A DNA stretch of 49,146 nt from Komagataeibacter rhaeticus (GCF_003207855.1 NZ_NKTZ01000016.1:1-49146); one strand, 5' to 3'. Shown: positions 26,047 through 35,114, counted from the stretch's first letter. Numbers and translations are program-made. Notes: a model not told the origin generated them from the letters alone.

Positions 26047-26700
26047 TCATGGCCGCGATCCCATGCCGCCACCCGCGACGAACAGACCATCCGATTGCGG
26101 CATGATCCCCGAACTATCCCGCCCTGACGCGACCGCCGCGCTGCGATCCGGCTGCACGATGAAGAGCGGCGCACGGGTCCAGGCAAACCGATCAGCCGCC
26201 GCGATCATGACGGGAGCATCGCCGCCACCTGCGATGATCGGCGCAACGGCAGCGACATAAGCGCGCGTTTCCTGCGGCAGCGGACGCCCTGCCAGAGACG
26301 CCTCATAACGATCGGGACCAGCATTATAGGCGGCGAGAAAACCCGGCGAACCGTAGCGGTCATGCAGCTCACGGAGATAGGCCGCGCCCGCCAGAATGTT
26401 GTCGCGCGGATCGTAGGGATCACGGCCGAGACGATGCCGGATGCGCAGATCCGCCCATGTACCGGGCATGATCTGCATCAGCCCCATCGCACCCGCCGAC
26501 GAAACCACGCCCGGATCGCCTGCACTCTCGGCGCCCATCACCGCTCTGATCCATGTCACCGGAATGTCGAAACGCCGCGCCGCCTCGGCGATCTGAGCGG
26601 CATACGGGATGTCGATTGTCTGCGCCGATACAGCGACCGGCACCATGGACACGAGACATCCCGTCACCAGCAGACAGGCGATCCGGGTCTGATTGCGCAT
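26047..26700 (-). CDS. Lytic transglycosylase (VirB1/TrbN-like)
   Basis: This 217-residue protein has a signal peptide (ACLLVTGCLVSMVPVAVSAQ) and an SLT domain. The catalytic Glu is in RAVMGAESAGDPGVVSSAGAMGLMQIMPGTW, with DPYDPRDNILAGAAYLRELHDRYG and FLAAYNAGP further on. It opens peptidoglycan so the transfer apparatus can cross it. The ATG at 26700 fits the signal peptide. It lies 4 bases after the DUF736 stop in the repA-traF unit. Confidence 0.92.
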   Translation of the reverse strand: MRNQTRIACLLVTGCLVSMVPVAVSAQTIDIPYAAQIAEAARRFDIPVTWIRAVMGAESAGDPGVVSSAGAMGLMQIMPGTWADLRIRHRLGRDPYDPRDNILAGAAYLRELHDRYGSPGFLAAYNAGPDRYEASLAGRPLPQETRAYVAAVAPIIAGGGDAPVMIAAADRFAWTRAPLFIVQPDRSAAVASGRDSSGIMPQSDGLFVAGGGMGSRP

Positions 26701-26704
26701 GGTC

Positions 26705-27040
26705 TCAGTCCCGTCCGTCGCGCTTCTGCGGCCGGTTCCAGTGCAGCGACCAGATGCCACCGTCACTGGCGTCACGGAACAGATTGGCGCGCAACGGCTG
26801 CGGCAGGAGCGGATCGTCGATCACCAGGGCGACGTAATCGCCGGCCCGCTCGCCAGTGCGTTTCCAGCCGGCACCGATCTCCGGACCGTCCTCGTCATCA
26901 CGATGAATGCGATAATCCAGGGCGTTGTCGGATTCCGATTTCTCGGCCTGCACAATGACGATCTCATGGGAACCGAGGAAGGTCTGGATGCGTCCGGCAA
27001 AGCCGGTCTTGTCGCGCGTGAAGCTACCGATCTGCGGCAT
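26705..27040 (-). CDS. DUF736 protein
   Basis: This 111-residue protein reads MPQIGSFTRDKTGFAGRIQT, EKSESDNALDYRIHRDD, GPEIGAGWKRTGERAGDYVAL and ending DGGIWSLHWNRP, all typical of DUF736. The family is found almost only on plasmids and conjugative elements; its function is not known to me. It overlaps traF by 17 bases and precedes the transglycosylase, so it is co-transcribed with them. Confidence 0.92.
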   Translation of the reverse strand: MPQIGSFTRDKTGFAGRIQTFLGSHEIVIVQAEKSESDNALDYRIHRDDEDGPEIGAGWKRTGERAGDYVALVIDDPLLPQPLRANLFRDASDGGIWSLHWNRPQKRDGRD

Positions 27041-27629
27041 GGGAAGTCTCCATAGCGATGTTGGGGAAGGACGGCATCGGCCTCTCAGCGAAAAGGCCGT
27101 GCCAGACGAAATGACCGTCGCCGTACGCGTCGGTGTAGAGCGGCGTCGCTCGACCGATCACGGCACCACGCGAGAGCGGGCCGAAATAGCGGCCGTCCAG
27201 ACTGTCGCGAACGGACGGGTTCATGAGAAAAATCTGATCGGGTTCAATGCGGCGACAGCCCTGCCAGACCAGCAACGCGCGCCCGCGCCGGTCACGGTCC
27301 TGCGCCTCGCCCAGCCGCACACCATCCACGGTGACGGTACGGCCGACACGGCACACCTGTTGCCCCGGAAGGGCTGCAACAGGCTTGAGCAACGGCACGT
27401 TCCGCCCGATATAACCGCGCTCGCTCATGAAATCGGCCAGCGGTTTCGGTGGCCTGACGGCGACCAGATCACCGATCTTCAACCCGTTCGAAGCGGTAAG
27501 GTCGTAGAGGCCGAGGGGCGTGCTGGCGGAGGCGTTCCAGAGCAGCTTCACCGGCACGGGGACGATGGAGGCAACGGCCACGCCCATCGCGGCAAAATAC
27601 GTCGCCATCACATAACCGAAGCGGGTCAT
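27024..27629 (-). CDS. traF: Conjugative signal peptidase TraF (S26 family)
   Basis: A 201-residue S26 serine protease. The N-terminus is a membrane segment (MATYFAAMGVAVASIVPVPVKLLWN). SASTPLGLYDL carries the nucleophile Ser region, and VPLLKPVAALPGQQVC corresponds to the Lys general-base region. FLMNPSVRDSLDGRYFGPLSRGAVIGRATPLY is the usual C-terminal motif. In RP4, TraF matures and cyclises the TrbC pilin, and the same is likely here. It overlaps the DUF2840 gene by 4 bases. Confidence 0.92.
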   Translation of the reverse strand: MTRFGYVMATYFAAMGVAVASIVPVPVKLLWNASASTPLGLYDLTASNGLKIGDLVAVRPPKPLADFMSERGYIGRNVPLLKPVAALPGQQVCRVGRTVTVDGVRLGEAQDRDRRGRALLVWQGCRRIEPDQIFLMNPSVRDSLDGRYFGPLSRGAVIGRATPLYTDAYGDGHFVWHGLFAERPMPSFPNIAMETSHAADR

Positions 27630-28141
27630 GGCACGATCTCCTGTCGTCTGAGCCAGGCCCGATGACGTGCAATCGTGTAGGGGCGCGGCTGCTCACCGGC
27701 GTTCAGCCGGTTGCCGACATGCCGCCAGTGATCCGGCGAAACCGCGCAGGCGTCGAGGCCGGCCTCTTCCACCGCATCGATATGACGGAGCACCTGTTCG
27801 ACCTTCGGCCAGCCCGCAACCCGCAGCAGGATTTCACTGCCCGGCTGGACGAACGGCACGGTCTGGCAAGGGTCTCCCGGTGCCACGGCGCGCAGGATGT
27901 CGATACATGACCCGACCGTGCCGAAATCGTTGGCCGCCCAGCGGACAAAGGCAAAGATGCTGCCGGGACGGAAGGAAAAGACACGGCGGCGGCGGTCGAG
28001 GATCTGCTCCTGAGCCTCATGGCCGAATCTGACCCAGTTCTCGACCCGCTTCTCGATGTGGGTCAGTTCGACATGGGTCAAGGTGTCACGGGCAAACGGC
28101 AGGGAGTGGCCCCGCGCACGGGCCGTTGTGGCGCTGCTCAT
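27626..28141 (-). CDS. DUF2840 protein
   Basis: A 171-residue soluble protein with LTHVELTHIEKRVENWVRFGHEAQEQILDRRRRVFSFRPGSIFAFVRWAANDFGTVGS, characteristic of DUF2840. The end reads IARHRAWLRRQ. Known only from repA-traF regions of mobile elements; function unknown. The ATG at 28141 overlaps the repA stop by 4 bases and is preferred over 28174. Confidence 0.88.
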   Translation of the reverse strand: MSSATTARARGHSLPFARDTLTHVELTHIEKRVENWVRFGHEAQEQILDRRRRVFSFRPGSIFAFVRWAANDFGTVGSCIDILRAVAPGDPCQTVPFVQPGSEILLRVAGWPKVEQVLRHIDAVEEAGLDACAVSPDHWRHVGNRLNAGEQPRPYTIARHRAWLRRQEIVP

Positions 28142-29256
28142 GGCCCGTCTCCCAGCATGGGAGAAAGACCACACGCGTGAGGATCATACGGCCTGTCAGC
28201 GGCACCGGCACCACGATCGGCATCCGGTCGCCCCAACATCAAAAAGTTAGAGTCTAAGTTAGACTCTAAGTTAGGAGCGCGATTCCGCTTTTCAGGCCAA
28301 AGGCTTAGCTGGGGTTCGTGCGCCTGAAATCCCGATAGTGATGCGCCCGAAGTCCCGATAGTCTCCGCGCCCGAAATCCCGTGTCCGTCCACACCGTCAT
28401 CCACAGGCACTGTGGATAAATTGACGGGACGAATATGCAGCAGGTTCCGCCGTCCTTCGCGCCGGATCGCGAGGCGATAGCCGGGGAGCGACTGGCGGGC
28501 GGCGATGCGCCGCAGATCGAGCGCGAAATCGGAGACACGCGCCAGGCTGCCGGATTTCTCGTGGAGATGGGGAATCTCGAACAGCCAGCCCCGCGGCTGA
28601 TGCCCGGCATGTTTACGGGCGACGCGGTAGAGCCAGCGTTCGATACCGCCCGTCAGGCGGAAGTAGGCCGGGTCGATGGTCAGGACCAATGAGCGGTCGA
28701 TGACGCCGCGATAAAACCAGTCCGGCAGAACGCACTCCATGCCCTCGACGCGGCCGTCGCGGGTCGTCCGCTCCTCCCATTCATTGATCCAGGAGAACTG
28801 GTGTCGGCGCCAGTGCTCGCCGTTACGGATGGTGGTGCGGATCACGGTCGATTGCAGGCGGGCGAACGCCGCCTTGAGCAACCTATAATCCCGTGCGCCC
28901 GTGGCTCGGCCCACGGCAGTCAGAAGCTGGTATGGGGTGAAGCGCAGAAAGCGGGATGTCCTGAGGCCACCATTTTCGGCCTCGACAATCTGCGAGGCGG
29001 CCCAGATCAGCACATCGGCATCCCAGATCGTCGCCATGCCGTGCTCGGCTAGGCCATGAATCTCGACCTGCTGGCCACCGGCCTCGTACAGGATCGGCGC
29101 GACCCGCTTTGCCTTGGAGAGGGAGAAGAACGGGCGCTCCATCAGGTCGCGCTGGTCACGAGGGCTGGCATCGCCCCCCGCGATCACGAAGGGATCAAGG
29201 CCCAGCCGCTCGCTCTCCCGCCCCTGCTGGCCCCGCTGCGGCATGACGCCGGCCAT
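28138..29256 (-). CDS. repA: Replication initiator RepA-like protein
   Basis: This 372-residue protein belongs to the plasmid/ICE replication initiators of alphaproteobacteria. It reads RDLMERPFFSLSKAKR, VEIHGLAEHGMATIWDADVLIWAASQIVEA, LRFTPYQLLTAVGRATGARDYRLLKAAFARL and SWINEWEERTTRDGR. The two winged helices end at about residue 280 and a variable tail follows. It would let the excised circle replicate briefly during transfer. It begins directly after the alpA stop (TGAATG) and leads the repA-DUF2840-traF-DUF736-transglycosylase unit. Confidence 0.9.
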   Translation of the reverse strand: MAGVMPQRGQQGRESERLGLDPFVIAGGDASPRDQRDLMERPFFSLSKAKRVAPILYEAGGQQVEIHGLAEHGMATIWDADVLIWAASQIVEAENGGLRTSRFLRFTPYQLLTAVGRATGARDYRLLKAAFARLQSTVIRTTIRNGEHWRRHQFSWINEWEERTTRDGRVEGMECVLPDWFYRGVIDRSLVLTIDPAYFRLTGGIERWLYRVARKHAGHQPRGWLFEIPHLHEKSGSLARVSDFALDLRRIAARQSLPGYRLAIRREGRRNLLHIRPVNLSTVPVDDGVDGHGISGAETIGTSGASLSGFQAHEPQLSLWPEKRNRAPNLESNLDSNFLMLGRPDADRGAGAADRPYDPHACGLSPMLGDGP

Positions 29257-29526
29257 TCAGAGGGTCGCCTTTTCGGCTGCTGTCAGCGGACGGGCCGGAA
29301 ACACGCGGCAGGATGTCTCATCCGTCGTGGACCTACGTACACCGTTCTCGGTCCATCCCTGGAGGTCGTTGAGGGTGTAAACGATACGACCACCAATCTT
29401 CCGATAGGTTGGGCCTGTGCCGTAGGTACGATGCTTTTCCAGAGTACGGATGGAAATGCCAAGGAAGCGCGCCGCATCGGGCGTGCGCAGGAAACGGGGT
29501 GGCAACCCCGTCTTGGGATCGAGCAT
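29257..29526 (-). CDS. AlpA-type helix-turn-helix, excisionase-like
   Basis: An 89-residue protein with FLRTPDAARFLGISIRTLEKHRTYGTGPTYRKIGGRIVYTLNDLQGW, an MerR/AlpA winged helix as in recombination directionality factors. The ATG at 29526 has GGAGG 7 bases upstream; the longer frame from 29577 lacks support. It sits before repA, where such elements keep a regulator that activates excision and replication. It is probably the Xis of the element. Confidence 0.85.
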   Translation of the reverse strand: MLDPKTGLPPRFLRTPDAARFLGISIRTLEKHRTYGTGPTYRKIGGRIVYTLNDLQGWTENGVRRSTTDETSCRVFPARPLTAAEKATL

Positions 29527-29771
29527 GATCGGGCCTCCGGTTGGGTTCGGCGACTGTCGGTCACGACAGCGGGCCATGGCGAACCGTGGCGGAGGATCGG
29601 CGGTCTGGAGAGTGCCGGAAACAGGTAGGGTTGATTACGGCACCCAAAGAAGCGATACTTTCGGAAAAATCCCTCTCGAAGTAGAAAAAAGTATGACAAC
29701 ACGCCACAAAATGAATATTAATTTATTCACTTACATAAAATAAGATCGAAATTTCTTTATAATAGGATTTG

Positions 29772-31967
29772 ATGTTAAATATGACGCCTTCATTTCGAGA
29801 AACATTTCCGAATCTTTCTATGATTAAGCCTCTAATATTTTTAGGCAACAATTATTGCTGGGACAGTCCCTTCTCCATCAGGAATGATGATTCGGTAACT
29901 GCATTGCTTGATGCTATACTATTTTATCAAATTCATTCCTCCACTACCTCTATTGAGTGGTGCTATGAAATATCAGATAAAGCAATTGAAGATATAAATA
30001 ATATTCTCAATCATGAAATGGATGAGATTGAAAAAAGAGGATATTTGTTTCTAAAACTTATAATAGGAACTAAACCACTAGAATTATCCATTTCTTGCGG
30101 ACAAGAAGCAGAAGCCTATCACTGGATACACAAAGCAACATCTTCAGATTACGATCAAAATAATAGATACAATAGCGTTTACTCTTTTGTTCCTCTATAC
30201 CAATCTGGAGATATCGAATCTCTTGGAACTAAATCTCTTTTCCTACTTCCCCGCTGGCTTTCTTATGTTTTTATAACCGCCAGAGAATACAATCTTTCAC
30301 CAGAACTGGCAAATATTTTAGCAAATTACTTTTTTGATGTTTTAATAAATTTATACCGTAATTCCAAAAAAAAATATTCACCCCTTGTTGGAGACATCGC
30401 TTTTGCTATCGCAGCGATTGTAGCGTGGGCTATGAGTTGTGACCACGAAAATACAGAGATATGGACACAAGATGCATTGACTATTTGGAATGATCCATGC
30501 TTCCCCGATGCATTCCGCCCCTCTCTAGCCACTATATTTATTACCGAAGCATACGTATTTACAAGAAAAACATCACAGGAGTGGGCAAAATACATAATAA
30601 AAAATTATGGAGAACATTTTAGGGAACATGAAAAATTGCAATTTTTAATTGCTTCAATCGGAAGCTATAGTGATTGGGTCTTATTAAAAAACGAAATCAT
30701 ACAGGAAATAAAAAATGTTGTTGGAATATATGAATACTCTGGTGACATAGGAGCAAATGTTCCATATTCAAAAGAATATAGGGCAAGTTTGTTAAGGCCG
30801 TTAATACATTTTCTAGTAAAAGAAAAAGATCTTCATTCAATCATAGACGTTATGTCAGCATGGTATAAAAATCCAACATCAACCCAGTGCGATGATAATG
30901 TATTGTTTATATGCCCAGGTTTGGATAACGGACTAAGTATCTTATGGATAGGGGGCTGTTGGGGGCATATTTTTGATAAAAACGAAGGTCACCACAGAGT
31001 AAAAGAACACCTCAGCAAAGCTACAGGTATGTGGATAGATCCAGAAAATCCACTTTCTTATAATAAATCAAAAGAATGGACTCCAGATCATAGCAAAGGA
31101 AATGCTCTTGAAGAAGAAATGACAAAATACTATTTGTCTAGAGATTTATTTAGAAAATTAAAAATTATAGAGAAACCACGATCTCTTCTGATATTCCCGT
31201 CACTTTCCGATCCAATACAAGCACTACTTTATCGCGACACTTCATTATGTCTTCCTATAGAAATAAGCTTATCTGAGCCCAAAAATGACAGAAGAATCAA
31301 TAGAATATCTATTTGGGCTGGAGAAACATTTTACACACACTTTGAAACAGAAATAATAGAAGATTTTGGAAAAAAATATGGAATATCCGTTTCAATATTC
31401 CTACCCAAAAACGGAGGAACAAAAGAAGACTTTGTTGAATTTTACCAACAACCCGATATCGATATATTGTGGGTGATCGGACACGGCGAATTCGTTCATG
31501 ATGAACCGCAACGATGCGGAATCGTCATAATGTCAGATGACAAAAAAAATTCTCAATTATTACCCATGGATGATTTAGCGCTGGTTGAGAAAAATACGCT
31601 CGATAGGCGACTATTGATTCTTAATATTTGTAGCGGCGCAGCCACACAGGGAATGTCAGGATTATCCCGAATGGGCATTGGTCCATCTTTAGTAGATTCA
31701 CATCAAGCTGTTATTGCCCATCTCTGGCCCTCAACACCAAGCCTCAGCTTAGCATTCGGCGCACTTTTTGCTTCAAATATAAATAAGAACAGTTCTTTTA
31801 TGAACATATTTTCACGAACATTGCAGGAAATGCGAGATTGTAATAATATTATTACAAATATAGAGTCTCGACTTGGAAAAGATTTACGATGTAAATTTCG
31901 ATTGGAAAATGATATGGAAGACTTTAAAAGTATTCTATCATGGGGCTCTCCTGTGTTTATGACATAA
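29772..31967 (+). CDS. CHAT-domain (caspase-like) protease with helical N-terminus
   Basis: A 731-residue AT-rich gene unlike its GC-rich neighbours. The C-terminal 250 residues are a CHAT peptidase domain. The catalytic His is in DILWVIGHGEFVH (about H571) and the catalytic Cys in LLILNICSGAATQG (about C620), followed by AVIAHLWPSTPSLSLAFGALF. The first 450 residues look all-helical, possibly degenerate tetratricopeptide-like repeats, with no motif I can name. There is no signal peptide or membrane segment. A TATAAT lies at 29758-29763 and AGGA 4 bases before the ATG. CHAT proteases are executioners in several bacterial immune systems. This one stands alone, divergent from alpA, in a typical cargo position. 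Confidence 0.8.
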   Translation: MLNMTPSFRETFPNLSMIKPLIFLGNNYCWDSPFSIRNDDSVTALLDAILFYQIHSSTTSIEWCYEISDKAIEDINNILNHEMDEIEKRGYLFLKLIIGTKPLELSISCGQEAEAYHWIHKATSSDYDQNNRYNSVYSFVPLYQSGDIESLGTKSLFLLPRWLSYVFITAREYNLSPELANILANYFFDVLINLYRNSKKKYSPLVGDIAFAIAAIVAWAMSCDHENTEIWTQDALTIWNDPCFPDAFRPSLATIFITEAYVFTRKTSQEWAKYIIKNYGEHFREHEKLQFLIASIGSYSDWVLLKNEIIQEIKNVVGIYEYSGDIGANVPYSKEYRASLLRPLIHFLVKEKDLHSIIDVMSAWYKNPTSTQCDDNVLFICPGLDNGLSILWIGGCWGHIFDKNEGHHRVKEHLSKATGMWIDPENPLSYNKSKEWTPDHSKGNALEEEMTKYYLSRDLFRKLKIIEKPRSLLIFPSLSDPIQALLYRDTSLCLPIEISLSEPKNDRRINRISIWAGETFYTHFETEIIEDFGKKYGISVSIFLPKNGGTKEDFVEFYQQPDIDILWVIGHGEFVHDEPQRCGIVIMSDDKKNSQLLPMDDLALVEKNTLDRRLLILNICSGAATQGMSGLSRMGIGPSLVDSHQAVIAHLWPSTPSLSLAFGALFASNINKNSSFMNIFSRTLQEMRDCNNIITNIESRLGKDLRCKFRLENDMEDFKSILSWGSPVFMT

Positions 31968-32072
31968 AAATTAGTTTTACTTTATTATATTACAATATTA
32001 ATATAATACCATTTGTTTTAATATCTTTTAATGTTAGGAAATTACAGAACGACATCTATTATTTGTTTCTTC

Positions 32073-32642
32073 TCAACCGTTAGACAAGTGGAACGGGTAG
32101 TGCAAGAGCTCACGATAACCCCCACGAACATAATACCGACCATCGGCAACAAGGCGGCGGATCTGGTTCTTGCGAGGATCGTTGTCCCAATCCGCCTTCC
32201 TACCTCGAAACCTAAGCAGAACCTCGGCGAGCTTGCGATAGCTCGCACCAGCCGCCCGGCCGTCAAGCGCCCGGAGCATCAGGATATGCCGGTCACGTGT
32301 CTGCTGCGGAAAGTCTCGCCCCCGCTTGCCCCCAGACCGGCCGACTAACGCGCGCCATAAACGCAGCACGGCCTCCGCGCGAAGTTCCAGCAACTTATCA
32401 AGCGGCAGGATCACGACATAGGTGGCGGGTCTATCCGCCGGATGTGTCGGGAGCCAGAACTGGTGTGCCGCCGCGTCGGACCGCCAGAAGCCATGCCACG
32501 CATCACCGCCATCCAGCCGCGCAACCAGATCGGGCAACGCTGCGAGGTTGATCGGTATGACGGCTGGATCATCCGCGTCCGCGAGAACCGTGCGCAGTTC
32601 TATGACGTCAGGCGAGAGTTCCGGTATCCAGAAAACAGGCAT
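32073..32642 (-). CDS. DUF2285-domain part of a frameshifted regulator
   Basis: This 189-residue frame reads MPVFWIPELSPDVIELRTVL and ends in the DUF2285 helix-turn-helix-like block RDRHILMLRALDGRAAGASYRKLAEVLL, with IRRLVADGRYYVRGGYRELL. In related elements this domain is the C-terminal part of one protein whose N-terminus is DUF6499. Upstream of its ATG the same frame continues as FPVDPAQPAGR, matching the missing link. It is therefore the second half of a gene broken by one extra base near 32671-32676, or joined by +1 frameshifting. Confidence 0.8.
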   Translation of the reverse strand: MPVFWIPELSPDVIELRTVLADADDPAVIPINLAALPDLVARLDGGDAWHGFWRSDAAAHQFWLPTHPADRPATYVVILPLDKLLELRAEAVLRLWRALVGRSGGKRGRDFPQQTRDRHILMLRALDGRAAGASYRKLAEVLLRFRGRKADWDNDPRKNQIRRLVADGRYYVRGGYRELLHYPFHLSNG

Positions 32643-32862
32643 GCGGCCGGCAGGCTGCGCCGGATCGACAGGGAAATCGCAAACCCCATCGTTCGGAAAA
32701 GGCTTTCCTCCCCCCTGCCTTCGGAGCCGCGAGCATTTTTATTCGCTGAAACGCGCGACGATATTCGTCGTCACGTCGAAGATATTCCCAGGCCATGCCG
32801 GCGGCTGCAATGTCTTTTGCGTGTTCGTAAGCGGCCGGCGACTGCCAATCTGATATCGGCAT
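32608..32862 (-). CDS. DUF6499-domain N-terminal part of the frameshifted regulator
   Basis: From the ATG at 32862 (AAGGG upstream) it reads MPISDWQSPAAYEHAKDIAA, then AWEYLRRDDEYRRAFQRI, which is the transcriptional-regulator-like DUF6499 domain. After RWGLRFP the frame leaves the family consensus and stops 30 bases into the DUF2285 frame. The frame extends upstream to 33057, but that part has no family match. Confidence 0.75.
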   Translation of the reverse strand: MPISDWQSPAAYEHAKDIAAAGMAWEYLRRDDEYRRAFQRIKMLAAPKAGGRKAFSERWGLRFPCRSGAACRPHACFLDTGTLA

Positions 32863-33166
32863 CGCGTTACCCTTCCTCTTGCGCCTGCTTCTGGCAGCAG
32901 GACAATCATGATGCGCGATGGGAAGGTTTTGTGCAGACTGCATTTGGAGATATGTCGATCTCGTAACGCGATCGCACGATATTATGTCGCTCTTCCACAC
33001 CTGCCAGAATAGTTCGCGAGCCGGGCACTCGCCCGGCGAGCGGTGCTTATTTTCCATCTTTCTGCCGTCGATCCGCGCAGTCGGATCGGCGCAAATTTAT
33101 GCGGACAGATAGGCCAAGGAAGCGGGAACCGCAGAACCGAATTGTGGGCCCTGCGGCGTTCACTCC

Positions 33167-33847
33167 CTATGCCGCTATTTTCTTCGCCGCGTGCCAGGCC
33201 AGGCGCCGGGTCGCCGTGGCCGCGTGGTCCGCGTCCAGTTCCATCCCCAGCCAATCGCGCCCAAGATGCTGCGCCGCCACCAGCGACGAACCGGAACCCG
33301 CAAACGGGTCCAGCACCAGACCACCCACCGGGCAGAAGGCTTCCACCAAGGGAAGGAGAGCCGCCACCGGCTTTTGCGTCGGGTGCAGCTTGTTGCCGGA
33401 ATAGGGCATGTCGATCACGTCCGGGATGGGCTTCGCGGGAGGCGTCACGTTTCCCTTGGCCAGCAGGTAGGCGCTTTCGTGTTCATACCGGAGAAACCGG
33501 GAAGAGGATGAATACAACTTGCGAAAGACGATATGCCCGACCATGCGAAACCCCGCCGCCTTCCAGGCATCGGCGAATAAATCAATCCGGTTCCAGCCAT
33601 AGAACGAAACGGCAAAGCCGCCCCATTTCAGGACACGGTGCATCTGGTTGAAAGCAGGCCGGAGCCAGCGGGAATTGTCGTCGTTGCGGACCTTCCGGCC
33701 GTCCCTGCCCTGATAGTTCACAAGGTAAGGCGGATCGGTGAGGATGAAGTCCACCGTATTGCGAGGAAGTGCGCGCATCAACTGCACGCTATCGCCATTG
33801 AGAATGGTATTGCGGAAATCGGTCGCCGTGTTCGTGTTGCCGGTCAT
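33167..33847 (-). CDS. DNA methyltransferase (N6-adenine/N4-cytosine type)
   Basis: This 226-residue protein has motif IV DPPY in VDFILTDPPYLVNYQGRDGR. Motif I FAGSGSS, in VLDPFAGSGSSLVAAQHLGRDWLGMEL, lies near the C-terminus, giving the beta order. LHPTQKPVAALLPLVEAF precedes it. Such solitary enzymes are common on conjugative elements, where they protect incoming DNA from host restriction. No classical restriction endonuclease is adjacent, but a DUF2726 nuclease-like gene lies 203 bases upstream on the same strand. The ATG at 33847 is the family start. Confidence 0.9.
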   Translation of the reverse strand: MTGNTNTATDFRNTILNGDSVQLMRALPRNTVDFILTDPPYLVNYQGRDGRKVRNDDNSRWLRPAFNQMHRVLKWGGFAVSFYGWNRIDLFADAWKAAGFRMVGHIVFRKLYSSSSRFLRYEHESAYLLAKGNVTPPAKPIPDVIDMPYSGNKLHPTQKPVAALLPLVEAFCPVGGLVLDPFAGSGSSLVAAQHLGRDWLGMELDADHAATATRRLAWHAAKKIAA

Positions 33848-34050
33848 GGTCTTTGCCCTTTGTTCCGCGAGGAACAGCCCCCGCTGTTCCTCTGCCTCGC
33901 GGCGAGCAGCGGGGTAGCAACGGCAAGGGCGACCGATGGGTAGGGGTATCGCCCGGTCTGCACGGAGCGCAGCGCAGGAAGATCGGGGACACCCCATCGG
34001 GCGGCGTCAGCCTGCTGACGCGCACCCTTGCCGGCGCGAGGGCGGAGCCC

Positions 34051-34776
34051 TTAGCCTGTTTTTACCCTGAGAGCCGCCCCAGCAGCTTCGGAAATGGCAG
34101 CCATAATTTGGAGCCTGGCCATCTTTTCGGGAATTTCGAGCAGCGGGATACCGGCCTTCTGCAAGGCCAGACGCTTTACCGCCATGCGGTCATCCGCATC
34201 GCCGGACAAATCGTGGCCTGTGCCATGATATTCGATCACCATAACTGGCAGCCCATAGCGATCAATCAGCAGGAAATCGACACGCTTGCCGCTATAGGAG
34301 CTGAAAGCCTGCTTCTGACGCGGATCTTCCGGATCGTAAGTCGTTCTGATGAACCCACCCATCGAAACCTCGAAAGCGAAACGCCAGTCGGGCTGATACG
34401 TCCTGATCCACTCGTCGAGCGCGTAGAGGACCTGCACAGCCTCCTTGTTGACGGGACGGACGGCCCGCAGACTGCACTGATTGATGAAGTGTAACTGATT
34501 TTTCGTGTTGGACAGGTCGTTGTCCTGAAAATATTGCCGCCGACGCTCTGCGTCCTTCTTCTGGTCGGCAGCCTGTGTTTCCAGCGTGGCAATCCGACGG
34601 CGCAACGACGAAAGCTCTGTATCGCGTCCCGAGACCTGACGATCCAGACTTTGAAGCCGCGTGTTCCTCTCGGCAATCTGCTTTCCTGCCTGCACCAGAT
34701 CGGCCGTCGCACGACGCCCCCGGATGTAGAATCCGATGGCATATCCAATCGCCAGAAGAATGATCACCTTTTCCAC
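34051..34776 (-). CDS. Membrane-anchored DUF2726 (nuclease-like) protein
   Basis: A 241-residue protein. An N-terminal membrane helix (VIILLAIGYAIGFYI) is followed by a coiled coil (about residues 30-85). The DUF2726 domain then reads KRVDFLLIDRYGLPVMVIEYHGTGH and ends DRMAVKRLALQKAGIPLLEIP. DUF2726 is related to Vsr/PD-(D/E)XK nucleases. The D...E-x-H spacing is present, but the usual Lys is replaced by His, so activity is uncertain. It lies on the same strand as the methyltransferase and may form a small DNA-defence or anti-restriction unit with it. Confidence 0.75.
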   Translation of the reverse strand: MEKVIILLAIGYAIGFYIRGRRATADLVQAGKQIAERNTRLQSLDRQVSGRDTELSSLRRRIATLETQAADQKKDAERRRQYFQDNDLSNTKNQLHFINQCSLRAVRPVNKEAVQVLYALDEWIRTYQPDWRFAFEVSMGGFIRTTYDPEDPRQKQAFSSYSGKRVDFLLIDRYGLPVMVIEYHGTGHDLSGDADDRMAVKRLALQKAGIPLLEIPEKMARLQIMAAISEAAGAALRVKTG

Positions 34777-34904
34777 GACCGATAAGCCTCCCTTTTCTGC
34801 GCGATCACCGCCGATTACCGCACGGACCGTCGCATAGTCTTCTCAAATCCCCTTGTCCTGTCCTTCATCGTTTCTGTCGCCCCATGACCGGGAAGGTGGA
34901 CAGG

Positions 34905-35114
34905 ATGGCACGCAAACCCGACAGGATCAGGATCGAGGTGTTCGGCCCCGCCGGTGTGGCGGAAACGGCCGAAGAGGCGTTCCGCCCGTCCAATGAGGCC
35001 ATCCTGTCCCTCGCCCGCCTGATCGGCCGGCAGATGGCCCGCGAACAGTTCGAGCGTGCCCGCGCTCTGGAGCGGAAACAGACCCGGCAGAACCGATCCA
35101 GCCCCATGCGGTAG
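34905..35114 (+). CDS. Small conserved protein, 69 aa, unknown function
   Basis: It reads MARKPDRIRIEVFGPAGVAET and then PSNEAILSLARLIGRQMAREQFERARAL, with a basic tail. The ATG at 34905 (GGACAGG upstream) is preferred to 34884. It precedes the HigBA pair and recombinase on the same strand. A short amphipathic helix is predicted; no function can be assigned. Confidence 0.6.
   Translation: MARKPDRIRIEVFGPAGVAETAEEAFRPSNEAILSLARLIGRQMAREQFERARALERKQTRQNRSSPMR

Noticed and set aside
24291-26105. Plus-strand frames opposite the relaxase
   Set aside because: The relaxase frame carries the His triad and DUF3363; the opposite frames lack ribosome sites and motifs.
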